A DNA stretch of 45,577 nucleotides from an uncultured Collinsella sp. Its GTDB lineage: Bacteria > Actinomycetota > Coriobacteriia > Coriobacteriales > Coriobacteriaceae. The first letter of the stretch is position 1. Every line of letters begins with the position of its first letter. Under the pieces are notes generated by a model. It made no database searches. It had not been told where the DNA came from and worked only from the letters and a program-made list of their open reading frames with translations. Location: contig UQHZ01000015.1 in the NCBI GenBank assembly GCA_900541055.1, forward strand, positions 1-45,577, given 5' to 3'. The position numbers were made by a program, and so were the translations under genes. This document shows, piece after piece, positions 1 through 7,711 of the stretch.

Positions 1-48
1 CGAGATCATGCCTAGTCTCGTGGGCTCGGAGATGTGTATAAGAGACAG
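1..48 (+). other. Illumina Nextera i7-side adapter (not biological)
   Basis: Bases 1-6 (CGAGAT) match the end of the P7 oligo, 7-14 (CATGCCTA) the i7 index of Nextera N706, and 15-48 the read-2 transposase adapter ending in the 19-base mosaic end AGATGTGTATAAGAGACAG. This is untrimmed library adapter, so biological sequence starts at about base 49. Confidence 0.97.
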
Positions 49-110
49 GTATACACGTTGTACTTTGGGACCTAGCTCCCCCGTATGTGCTCTTACTGTT
101 TGGCTGTATT

Positions 111-141
111 TTGAGTCCATCTAGTGTATTTGAGCGATAAT
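111..141 (+). promoter_or_regulatory. possible coaE promoter
   Basis: TTGAGT (111-116) and GATAAT (136-141) resemble sigma-A -35 and -10 boxes, but the 19-base spacer is long. They precede coaE by about 30 bases. Only 121 real bases lie upstream, so the true promoter could be elsewhere. Confidence 0.35.
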
Positions 142-169
142 TACTCGCATTGGCGTTAGGGAGGGCTTG

Positions 170-811
170 ATGTTTACCGTATTTGTCTTGGGCAATATTG
201 CTTCGGGTAAGTCGACTGCCTGCCGCTATTTCGAATCTCGTGGCGCTATGCTTATCGATCTGGATGAGCTTGCAAAATCGCTGTATGTGCCGGGCTCTGA
301 TATCGTCAATACACTCGCGGATGAATTCGGTTGGGACATTTTGGATGAGGAAGGCGGCATTCGCCGCGGCATCCTCGCTTCTCGAGCTTTCGCTTCTCCT
401 GATTCGGTCGCACGGCTCAATGACATCGTGCATCCCATTCTGATTGAACAGCTTTCGCTTAGGATTCTCGATCCGGTTTGTTGTACGGTTTCATCTCCCC
501 GTTATCCTTTTGCGGTGGTCGAGGTTTCTGCTCCGACTGGTTTTGAGGATGCATTTGGCTTGGCTGATGAAATTTTGGTCATCAGCGCCCCTTTGTCAGT
601 TCGTCGCGAGCGCGCTATTCAACGTGGCATGGAGCCATCTGATTTCGATGCCCGTTCTGCTTGCCAGCCCGAAGAGTCTGCGCTGTGCAATCTCGCTGCA
701 ACTGTGATTGACAATGCGGCAGACGATAACTCGCTCTTTGAACAACTGGACGCATGGCTTTCGCGCCATGGGTTCGGGGATGTAGTGGAAAAGGAGGAGG
801 CCGATGCCTAA
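170..811 (+). CDS. coaE: dephospho-CoA kinase CoaE
   Basis: Catalyses the last step of coenzyme A synthesis, ATP-dependent 3'-phosphorylation of dephospho-CoA in the cytosol. The 213-residue protein has the P-loop GNIASGKS at residues 8-15 in place of the usual GGIGSGKS, then the family blocks RGAMLIDLDELAKSL, a region around FGWDILDEEG, and LNDIVHPIL. Length is normal for the family. ATG 170 is chosen because GAGG at 161-164 sits five bases upstream; an in-frame TTG at 167 would leave almost no spacing. The 3' end overlaps the next gene by eight bases, suggesting translational coupling. Confidence 0.9.
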   Translation: MFTVFVLGNIASGKSTACRYFESRGAMLIDLDELAKSLYVPGSDIVNTLADEFGWDILDEEGGIRRGILASRAFASPDSVARLNDIVHPILIEQLSLRILDPVCCTVSSPRYPFAVVEVSAPTGFEDAFGLADEILVISAPLSVRRERAIQRGMEPSDFDARSACQPEESALCNLAATVIDNAADDNSLFEQLDAWLSRHGFGDVVEKEEADA

Positions 812-1385
812 GACACGTTTCCTTACGTGGTATCGCCTTATACCGCTGGCTGCCGTTTTTGCCTTCGGCCTTATCTCATTCGTTTACTCGTATGCTCCTG
901 CCGCTTTCTTTAAGCCGCTGTATCCGATTGACTACGAGGCGTATGTAAAGCAATCCAGTATTTCGCATAATCTGGATCCGTATCTGGTGTGCGCTGTCAT
1001 TAAGTCTGAATCGAATTGGGATTCCGAGGCCGAGTCGAATCAGGGTGCTCAGGGATTGATGCAGCTGATGCCCGAGACTGCCCAGGATATGATCGCCAAG
1101 GGCCTTGTCGACGGTGGCGAGTATTCGGCCGACAACCTTAACGATCCGGCTACGAATATCGAGTTTGGCTGTGCGTATCTTTCGTATCTTCTAGCGTATT
1201 TTAACGGGTCGACTGACAGTGCCATTGCCGCCTATAACGCCGGCATGGGCAATGTCGACGGATGGGCGCAGCAGAGTACGTCGCTTCATAATGCAATCAC
1301 CTTTCCCGAGACGCAGGCGTATCTGATTCGTGTCAATAATGCCTGGGTTCGCTACAAGACTCTCTATCCCGATCGGTTCGTATAG
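804..1385 (+). CDS. lytic transglycosylase, Slt/MltE-like, membrane-anchored
   Basis: Predicted to cleave the MurNAc-GlcNAc bond of peptidoglycan at the outer face of the membrane. The 193-residue protein has one N-terminal membrane segment (about residues 11-30) with no lipobox, so it is probably an uncleaved anchor, then a goose-lysozyme-like SLT domain. Glu69 in IKSESNWD is the expected catalytic acid, and GAQGLMQLMPETA, NIEFGCAYLSYL and AAYNAGMGNVDGW are the usual family motifs. The start at 804 has AAGGAGG at 791-797 and lies inside the end of coaE. The target site in the wall cannot be judged from sequence. Confidence 0.88.
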   Translation: MPKTRFLTWYRLIPLAAVFAFGLISFVYSYAPAAFFKPLYPIDYEAYVKQSSISHNLDPYLVCAVIKSESNWDSEAESNQGAQGLMQLMPETAQDMIAKGLVDGGEYSADNLNDPATNIEFGCAYLSYLLAYFNGSTDSAIAAYNAGMGNVDGWAQQSTSLHNAITFPETQAYLIRVNNAWVRYKTLYPDRFV

Positions 1386-1405
1386 GACTATGCCTGCCGC
1401 CTGCG

Positions 1406-1411
1406 TATACT
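1406..1411 (+). promoter_or_regulatory. -10-like box before uvrB
   Basis: TATACT lies 26 bases before the uvrB start in the 51-base gap. No good -35 is visible (TAGGAC at 1383-1388 at 17-base spacing is poor), so uvrB may instead be read from the coaE promoter. No LexA-like site was recognised here. Confidence 0.35.
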
Positions 1412-1436
1412 GCAGATATATGAGTTAGGAGTATCC

Positions 1437-3677
1437 ATGGCGGAATTTGAAGTAGAACGCGTTGGTGGTGAACTTAAGCGCTTTGGCGTTGAAGGCTCTG
1501 ACGTGCCGTTTAAGGTCGTGTCTCCCTATGAGCCTGCCGGTTCCCAGCCTAAGGCCATTGAGTCGCTTGTGCAGGGCGTGAGGGACGGAGACCGCTATCA
1601 GGTTTTGCTGGGCGTGACTGGTTCGGGCAAGACCTTCACGATGGCAAAGACTATTGAGGCCCTGGGAAAGCCGACGCTGGTTATGGCTCCGAATAAAACG
1701 CTCGCCGCTCAGCTTGCGAGCGAGCTCAAAGAGTTCTTTCCCAACAACGCTGTGGTCTACTTCGTCTCGTACTATGACTACTATCAGCCCGAGGCGTATG
1801 TGCCGCAAAGCGATACATATATCGAGAAAGACTCCTCGATTAACGAAGAGGTCGAGATGCTGCGACATCAGGCGACCGCATCGCTGCTCTCTCGACGCGA
1901 TGTGATCGTTGTCGCATCGGTCTCGTGTATCTATGGCATTGGCTCTCCTGAGGACTATGCGGGTCTGGCTCCAAACGTCGACAAAAAGGTGCCGCTCGAG
2001 CGCGATGACTTTATCCATGCACTTATCGACATTCAATATGATCGCAATGACTATGACCTGGCACGTGGCACGTTCCGCGTGCGCGGCGATGTTGTCGACG
2101 TGTATCCGCCTTATGCCGAGCATCCGTTGCGGTTTGAGTTCTTTGGCGACGAGGTCGAGCTGATTGCCGAGATCGATGAGGTCACCGGTGAAATGCTGCG
2201 TGAGTACGAGGCCATCCCCGTATGGCCGGCATCGCACTACGTGACCGAGAAGCCGAAGGTCAAGGCGGCTCTGAAATCGATCAGCGAAGAGTGCGAGAAG
2301 CGCGTCGCGGAGCTCAAGGCGACCGACAAGTTGCTCGAGGCGCAACGTCTGCAGCAGCGCACCGATTATGATCTTGAGATGCTCGAGACGATGGGCTTTT
2401 GCAACGGCATCGAGAACTACTCGCGTCATCTGGACGGTCGCAAGCCGGGTGAGCCGCCGTTTACCCTAATCGATTACTTTCCCAAGGATATGCTCTGCAT
2501 CATCGATGAGAGCCATGTGACGGTGCCGCAGATTCGCGGTATGCACGAAGGTGACCGCTCGCGTAAGGTGACGCTGGTGGAACACGGTTTTCGCCTGCCC
2601 TCGGCGCTCGATAACCGCCCGCTTCGTTTCGATGAGTTTGAGGCGAGGATTCCCCAGTTCATCTACGTTTCGGCAACACCGGGTGACTATGAGCTGCGGG
2701 TTAGCCAGAACGACGTTGAGCAGATTATTCGTCCGACCGGTCTGCTCGATCCCAAGATCGATGTGCGTCCGGTTCGCGGTCAGATTGACGATCTTGAGGA
2801 CGAGATTCGCGAGCGCGTTGCCCGCAAGGAGCGCGTGCTGGTGACCACGTTGACCAAGCGCATGGCCGAGGACCTGACCGACCATCTGCTCGACGCGGGC
2901 ATTAAGGTCAATTACATGCACTCTGATACGGCGACAATGGACCGTGTCGAGATCTTGCGAACGCTGCGCGAGGGCAAGATCGATGTCCTCGTTGGCATCA
3001 ACCTGCTTCGCGAGGGCTTGGATCTCCCCGAGGTCTCACTGGTGGCAATTCTCGATGCCGATAAGGAAGGCTTCTTGCGCAACCGCCGTTCGCTGATTCA
3101 GACGATTGGCCGCGCGGCCCGTAACGCCGATGGCGAAGTCATCATGTATGCGGACGTTGTGACCGATTCGATGAAAGAGGCCATCGAGGAGACGCGGCGC
3201 CGCCGCGAGATTCAGATGGCATATAACGAAGAGCATGGCATTGTGCCCAAGACGGTGCGCAAAGCCATCAACGACATCTCAAGTTTTATTGCCGAGGCCG
3301 AAAAAACCGTGGGTTCCAAGGGGCGCTCGAAGGGCGACTCCCTTGGCCATGGCGCATTCTATACGCCCGATGAGTCGGGCGAGGGCGGCGTGCCGGAAAC
3401 GGTGGCACCCGAGCAGACACTTGCGGAGCAGTTGGAAGAACTGCCGCATGACGAGCTTGTGCGGATCGTCGAAACCATGGAAGAGGATATGCGCAACGCT
3501 TCTGCCGCCATGGACTTTGAGGAGGCGGCGCGCCTGCGCGATGCCGTCGTTCAGATTCGGGCGATGCTCGAGGGTGCGTCTGAGGACGAGACGATCGAGC
3601 GCTTACGTTCGCAGGCCCGCAAGGGTTCCACGTTCGCATCGGGCAGAAAACGCCAGGGTGCACGGTTTAAGAAATAG
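1437..3677 (+). CDS. uvrB: excinuclease ABC subunit UvrB
   Basis: Damage-verifying helicase-like subunit of nucleotide excision repair; it is loaded by UvrA and recruits UvrC. The 746-residue protein has Walker A GVTGSGKT at 59-66, the beta-hairpin region YYDYYQPEAYVPQ used for strand insertion, the motif FIYVSATPGDYE, helicase motifs through the GRAARN region, and a C-terminal UVR domain (LVRIVETMEEDM to VVQIRAML) that binds UvrC. It is longer than the roughly 670-residue E. coli protein because of an N-terminal extension of about 20 residues, a low-complexity linker before the UVR domain, and a basic tail. ATG 1437 has TTAGGAG at 1425-1431. Confidence 0.98.
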   Translation: MAEFEVERVGGELKRFGVEGSDVPFKVVSPYEPAGSQPKAIESLVQGVRDGDRYQVLLGVTGSGKTFTMAKTIEALGKPTLVMAPNKTLAAQLASELKEFFPNNAVVYFVSYYDYYQPEAYVPQSDTYIEKDSSINEEVEMLRHQATASLLSRRDVIVVASVSCIYGIGSPEDYAGLAPNVDKKVPLERDDFIHALIDIQYDRNDYDLARGTFRVRGDVVDVYPPYAEHPLRFEFFGDEVELIAEIDEVTGEMLREYEAIPVWPASHYVTEKPKVKAALKSISEECEKRVAELKATDKLLEAQRLQQRTDYDLEMLETMGFCNGIENYSRHLDGRKPGEPPFTLIDYFPKDMLCIIDESHVTVPQIRGMHEGDRSRKVTLVEHGFRLPSALDNRPLRFDEFEARIPQFIYVSATPGDYELRVSQNDVEQIIRPTGLLDPKIDVRPVRGQIDDLEDEIRERVARKERVLVTTLTKRMAEDLTDHLLDAGIKVNYMHSDTATMDRVEILRTLREGKIDVLVGINLLREGLDLPEVSLVAILDADKEGFLRNRRSLIQTIGRAARNADGEVIMYADVVTDSMKEAIEETRRRREIQMAYNEEHGIVPKTVRKAINDISSFIAEAEKTVGSKGRSKGDSLGHGAFYTPDESGEGGVPETVAPEQTLAEQLEELPHDELVRIVETMEEDMRNASAAMDFEEAARLRDAVVQIRAMLEGASEDETIERLRSQARKGSTFASGRKRQGARFKK

Positions 3678-3680
3678 CGA

Positions 3681-3724
3681 ACAGGCCCCGAGTTCCCTAT
3701 GGAGCTCGGGGCCTGTGTCTTTTG
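3681..3724 (+). terminator. rho-independent terminator of uvrB
   Basis: A 16-pair stem (ACAGGCCCCGAGTTCC with GGAGCTCGGGGCCTGT, one G-T pair) and a four-base CTAT loop, followed by TGTCTTTT. It lies between the convergent uvrB and the minus-strand flavoprotein. The minus-strand side has only a weak T run, so two-way action is uncertain. Confidence 0.85.
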
Positions 3725-3742
3725 CGTGCTGGAATTCGTGCG

Positions 3743-5383
3743 CTAGAGGTCTGCGATCAGGGCTTCGGCACAACGAATGCCGTCGGTGGCCGCGCTCATG
3801 ATGCCGCCGGCATATCCAGCTCCCTCACCGCAAGGGTAGAGTCCCGGGGTCGACACGGCATGGCACGTTCGGTCTCGGGTGACAGTAACCGGTGAGCTCG
3901 AACGAGTCTCCACGCCGGTAAGAACGGCATCGGGGCGGTCATAGCCTCGTAGCTTTCTTCCGAGTAGGGGAAGTCCCAGGCGGAGCGACTCGATGATATG
4001 CTGCGGCAGGGCTTCGTCAATTGCCGTCCAGGTCACACCGAGCGGATAGGTGGGCTTTACCTTTCCGGGCGCCTTGCTGGCGCGTCCTGCGAGGAAATCT
4101 CCGACGAGTTGTGCCGGTGCGTTCCAGTTGGAACCACCCAGGCGATAGGCGGCCGCCTCGCAGGCACGCTGGAGCTCGATGCCGGCGAGCGGGTCATCGT
4201 TGGGAAGGTCCTCAGGCGTGACGTTAACGAGCAGGGCGGCGTTTGCGTTGCGTCCGTCGCGGGCATTGAGGCTGGCGCCGTTGACGCACAGGTGGCCCTG
4301 CTCGGAAGAGGCGGCGACAACCTGCCCGCCGGGGCACATGCAAAACGAGAACACGCTGCGGCCGTTGGGAAGATGGGCGACGAGCTTGTAGGGGGCTGCT
4401 CCGAGGGCAGGATGTCCCGCCGAGGCTCCATATTGGGCTCGGTCGATGTCGCGCTGCGGATGCTCGATGCGAACGCCCATGGCAAAGGTCTTTTGTGCGA
4501 GGGCCACGTTGTGGTCCTTAAGGAGCTCAAAAATATCGCGAGCAGAATGCCCGCAGGCGAGGATGAGGTGCTTTGTCTCAATTGGCTCGTAAGCGGCGTC
4601 TTGGGACGATTGGACATCGATACCGGTGATGGCGCCAGACGCGTCGATGCGAATGTCGACGAGCTTTGTTCGATAACGGACGACACCTCCGAGCTGCTCG
4701 ATGCGCTGGGATATAGCGGTGACAACCGTGGGAAGGATGTCGGAGCCAATGTGCGGCTTGGCATCCCACAGAATATCGCGGGGCGCACCTGCCTCGACGA
4801 AGGTTTCGAGGATAAGGCGATGGGCGGGATTTTTGGTTCCCGTATTGAGCTTGCCGTCCGAGAAGGTCCCCGCGCCGCCCAGGCCAAACTGGATATTGCT
4901 CTCGGGGTCGAGGATGCGCTCCTTTAGAAAGAGATCGATCGCATGCGAGCGGCGAAATGCTGGGTCGCCGCGCTCGATGAGCAAGGGCTTAAGACCCGCT
5001 TCGGCAAGGGTGAGCGCAGCGAAAAGGCCAGCGCATCCGGCGCCGACAACGACGGGGCGCTCTTTGGATGCGTCGGAGACGGGGGAGGGGAATGAAGACC
5101 CATCGTCTTCTATCGCGCGTACGCGCGAGCGGTCACGTTCGGAAACGCTGTCGACCGCTTCTCGCTCGAGGTGGGGACTGGTCAGCTCAACACGAAAGCT
5201 CAGGATAAAATGGACGTCTCGTTTTTTGCGAGCGTCGATTGACTTGCGGTGGAGCTCGATGGACTTGATCTCGGAGTCCTTGCAACGTAGGACGCGCTTG
5301 GCGACTCGCTTGCCAACAATGAGGCAGGCATTTTCATCGCCGGCTTCATCGAGCGAAGCGTTGACTTGGGTGATTTCGATCAT
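3743..5383 (-). CDS. FAD-dependent dehydrogenase, COG2509-type, unknown substrate
   Basis: A predicted 546-residue flavoprotein. Residues 1-105 form a basic N-terminal domain typical of this family. The FAD-binding motif is GAGCAGLFAAL at 114-124, with LLIERG at the end of the second strand, and the C-terminal FAD motif region includes GLYPCGEGAGYAGGIMSAATDG. FAD binding is clear; the reaction is unknown for the family. ATG at 5383 is preferred over longer upstream in-frame starts because AAGGAGA (5395-5389) lies five bases before it. It is the last of three genes on this strand and is separated from the next by a terminator-like hairpin, so it may have its own promoter. Confidence 0.85.
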   Translation of the reverse strand: MIEITQVNASLDEAGDENACLIVGKRVAKRVLRCKDSEIKSIELHRKSIDARKKRDVHFILSFRVELTSPHLEREAVDSVSERDRSRVRAIEDDGSSFPSPVSDASKERPVVVGAGCAGLFAALTLAEAGLKPLLIERGDPAFRRSHAIDLFLKERILDPESNIQFGLGGAGTFSDGKLNTGTKNPAHRLILETFVEAGAPRDILWDAKPHIGSDILPTVVTAISQRIEQLGGVVRYRTKLVDIRIDASGAITGIDVQSSQDAAYEPIETKHLILACGHSARDIFELLKDHNVALAQKTFAMGVRIEHPQRDIDRAQYGASAGHPALGAAPYKLVAHLPNGRSVFSFCMCPGGQVVAASSEQGHLCVNGASLNARDGRNANAALLVNVTPEDLPNDDPLAGIELQRACEAAAYRLGGSNWNAPAQLVGDFLAGRASKAPGKVKPTYPLGVTWTAIDEALPQHIIESLRLGLPLLGRKLRGYDRPDAVLTGVETRSSSPVTVTRDRTCHAVSTPGLYPCGEGAGYAGGIMSAATDGIRCAEALIADL

Positions 5384-5400
5384 CGAGGTCTCCTTAGAGG

Positions 5401-5433
5401 CAAGAAAGAGGCCGTCCGGTATCCCAGACGGCC
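5401..5433 (-). terminator. minus-strand terminator after the BaiN-like gene
   Basis: GGCCGTC (5410-5416) pairs with GACGGCC (5427-5433). Read on the minus strand the stem is followed by TCTTTCTTG, a T-rich tail. It lies between the two flavoprotein genes and overlaps the region just upstream of the ribosome site of the second. Confidence 0.65.
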
Positions 5434-5463
5434 CGAATGCGTTTTTGATTATAGACTGCGCGG

Positions 5464-6735
5464 CTACAGGCTGCTTGCAGCGCGAATGCCCGAGAGCCAG
5501 GCCCACGCAAGGTTAAAGCCTCCACAATCGGCGTCGATGTCGAGCGCTTCGCCGCAGACGTAAAGCGGGGCGTCGACAGCGCTGCTCGCGCGTAGACTGG
5601 GTGTTGAGATGCTCTCGACAGATATGCCACCACGCGTGACCTGCGCCGAGCGCTCCTCGGCGGTTCCCTCGACGAGCAACTTAAAGTGCTTGAGGATCGA
5701 GACCAGGTGGATGACATCGTTGGAGCCTGGATGGCACTGCTCGAACGCTGTGCAGACGACGCGGGAGAGTTGCGGGGCAAGCATACCGTCGAGCCAACGG
5801 GGATTGCGGGGCGAAAAGCCGCCGAGCAGTTCAACGCGCCAGTTAAGCATATCGAGCAACTCATCTTTAGAGAGGTCGGGGAAAAAGTCGAGCAGGATCG
5901 TATCGCCGCGCTGTATACGACGGGAGAGGTTGAAGACAGCGACGCCCGAGATACCGAAGGTTCGAAACAGGACTTCACCGTCTTCGTGCCAGAGCTCATT
6001 ATGATTGCGGGCGAGCGTCAAGCGGGCGCGGACGCGCAGGCCATCCAACGTCTTGAGTGCCGCCCGATCGCCGACGACCGTTGCCGATACGGGGCAGAGG
6101 ATGGGGCGCAGCGAAGTGAGGGGGAGGCGAAACGTATCGGCGATACCGGTGGGGTTGCCGCCCGTGGCGATAATTACGGCATGTGCCTGCAGGGCCTCGT
6201 TCTTGCGAGGGACATCGGCGAGCGCTTTCCGAAGCGAGCGGAGCTCCGATTTTCGGTCGTCGTGCTTTTTTGCCTTGAGCGCCCGCGCTGGACGGTCTAT
6301 TTGGAGTGCCCAGCCTTCGGAAGCTTTGTGTGCCGAGGCAACGTTGGCTCCGCAGATTAAGGTGATACCCAGGCGGTTGCAAACATTGAGAAGTGCGTCG
6401 CGCACCGATTCGGCGCGAAGGGAGCGCGGGTACAGCCGGCCTTCCTCGGAGGTTGTCATGATGCCCAGCGAGGAGAAGAAACCCATAAGCTCTTGTTCGG
6501 GCTGGGGGCCCATGACGGATTCGACGAATGCGGGGTGGTTATACCGCTGAGGATCAATCGATTCGTTGGAGAGGTTGCAGCGGCCGTTACCGGTCGCAAG
6601 GAGCTTAAGGCCACAGGCGACATCGCGCTCAACGATGCAGACGCTTTTGCCAGCGCGTGCGGCCGTAATGGCGGCGGCGAGGCCTGAAGCCCCGCCGCCG
6701 ATTACCAGGACGTCATAGAAGGCGCTCGCGTTCAC
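5464..6735 (-). CDS. BaiN/HI0933-family flavoprotein oxidoreductase
   Basis: A 423-residue member of the HI0933/BaiN/RdsA NAD(P)/FAD-dependent family. The dinucleotide motif is GGGASGLAAAI from residue 13, followed by the family-specific LKLLATGNGRCNLSN and, near the C-terminus, CGEALDIDADCGGFNLAWAW. Some relatives (BaiN of bile-acid-converting clostridia) are reported to act on steroid intermediates, but nothing here supports a bile-acid role and no bai neighbours exist. The start is a GTG at 6735 directly after the stop codon of the upstream ATPase gene, which implies translational coupling; no strong ribosome site is present. Confidence 0.85.
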   Translation of the reverse strand: MNASAFYDVLVIGGGASGLAAAITAARAGKSVCIVERDVACGLKLLATGNGRCNLSNESIDPQRYNHPAFVESVMGPQPEQELMGFFSSLGIMTTSEEGRLYPRSLRAESVRDALLNVCNRLGITLICGANVASAHKASEGWALQIDRPARALKAKKHDDRKSELRSLRKALADVPRKNEALQAHAVIIATGGNPTGIADTFRLPLTSLRPILCPVSATVVGDRAALKTLDGLRVRARLTLARNHNELWHEDGEVLFRTFGISGVAVFNLSRRIQRGDTILLDFFPDLSKDELLDMLNWRVELLGGFSPRNPRWLDGMLAPQLSRVVCTAFEQCHPGSNDVIHLVSILKHFKLLVEGTAEERSAQVTRGGISVESISTPSLRASSAVDAPLYVCGEALDIDADCGGFNLAWAWLSGIRAASSL

Positions 6736-7566
6736 TTAGGCCTCGTCGGTCTCGTGCGGGGTAATAGCCTCGACGGCAGAGACTGCCTTGGGCAACATGC
6801 CATCGGGCAGCGCGGTCTCGACCTCGCCCTTATCGCAGGCCTCGGCGAGTGCCGGATTAATGGGAAGCTGGCCCAAGATGTCGAGGTTATAGCGATCTGC
6901 GACCTCGGGGAGCTTGCTTTTGCCAAAGACCTCGATCTTCTTGCCGCAGTCGGGGCACTCGATATAGCTCATGTTCTCGACAATGCCCAGAATGGGGACG
7001 TTCATCTTCTCGGCCATGTTGACCGCCTTGGCGACGATCATCGAGACCAGATCCTGCGGGCTCGTGACGATGACGATGCCGTCGACGGGCAGCGACTGGA
7101 AGACGGTGAGCGCGACATCGCCTGTTCCCGGAGGCATGTCGACCAGCAGGTAGTCGATGGGGCCCCACGAGGTCTCGCTCCAGAACTGCCTGATGGCGCC
7201 TGCGATGACCGGACCGCGCCAAAGGACGGGGTCGGTCTCGTTTTGGAGCAGAAGGTTGGAGCTCATGACCTTGACGCCGTGCTCGGAGATTTCAGGCAGC
7301 ATGAGGTTGCCAAGGGCATGGACGTGGCGTCCGCTCATACCGAACATCTTGGGGATAGAGGGACCGGTGATGTCGGCATCGAGGACGCCGACCTTGTGGC
7401 CGTGACGGGCAAGCTCGGTGGCGATGGCACCGGTGACAAACGACTTGCCGACACCGCCCTTGCCGGAAAGCACGGCGATGACGCGTTTGACCTCGGACAG
7501 CGTATTCTCCTCAAATTGCGACGGCGACGTTTGTCCGCCGGCGGCCTGTGCGTGCTCGCAACCCAT
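6736..7566 (-). CDS. Mrp/NBP35 (ApbC)-type Fe-S carrier ATPase
   Basis: Predicted cytosolic P-loop ATPase that carries and transfers iron-sulfur clusters. The 276-residue protein has the deviant Walker A GKGGVGKS at 35-42, the switch motif DADITGPSIPKMFG, VDMPPGTGD, TSPQDLVSMIVAKAVNM and the cluster-binding CxxC in YIECPDCGKK. The short N-terminus has only one cysteine (Cys3), so it lacks the ferredoxin-like four-cysteine domain of NBP35. ATG at 7566 is chosen because AAGGAG (7578-7573) sits six bases upstream; a longer frame begins at 7623. It heads an apparent operon with the BaiN-like flavoprotein, whose GTG abuts its stop codon. Confidence 0.92.
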   Translation of the reverse strand: MGCEHAQAAGGQTSPSQFEENTLSEVKRVIAVLSGKGGVGKSFVTGAIATELARHGHKVGVLDADITGPSIPKMFGMSGRHVHALGNLMLPEISEHGVKVMSSNLLLQNETDPVLWRGPVIAGAIRQFWSETSWGPIDYLLVDMPPGTGDVALTVFQSLPVDGIVIVTSPQDLVSMIVAKAVNMAEKMNVPILGIVENMSYIECPDCGKKIEVFGKSKLPEVADRYNLDILGQLPINPALAEACDKGEVETALPDGMLPKAVSAVEAITPHETDEA

Positions 7567-7621
7567 GTATGACTCCTTTGTATATGTTGGGGCCGGGGCC
7601 CCGTGATGTGACACGAGCGTC

Positions 7622-7651
7622 ATTGTACCCTCGTTTGCGAGCGGGAGTCAT
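7622..7651 (-). promoter_or_regulatory. promoter of the Mrp-flavoprotein operon
   Basis: On the minus strand ATGACT (7651-7646) and TACAAT (7627-7622) are separated by 18 bases, a good sigma-A-like pair, with the start codon about 55 bases downstream. Confidence 0.6.
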
Positions 7652-7711
7652 TTACGATGCATTTGGGCCGAGCGTGCTTGCAATACGATGGGTCCAAGCG
7701 AATGGGCGGGC

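Noticed and set aside
1..48. Tn5/IS50 mosaic end indicating a transposon
   Set aside because: The flanking bases match Nextera oligos including the index, so it is library adapter and not a mobile element.
5464..6735. BaiN bile-acid dehydroxylation gene
   Set aside because: Only family-level similarity is visible and no other bai genes are near; HI0933-family members are widespread.
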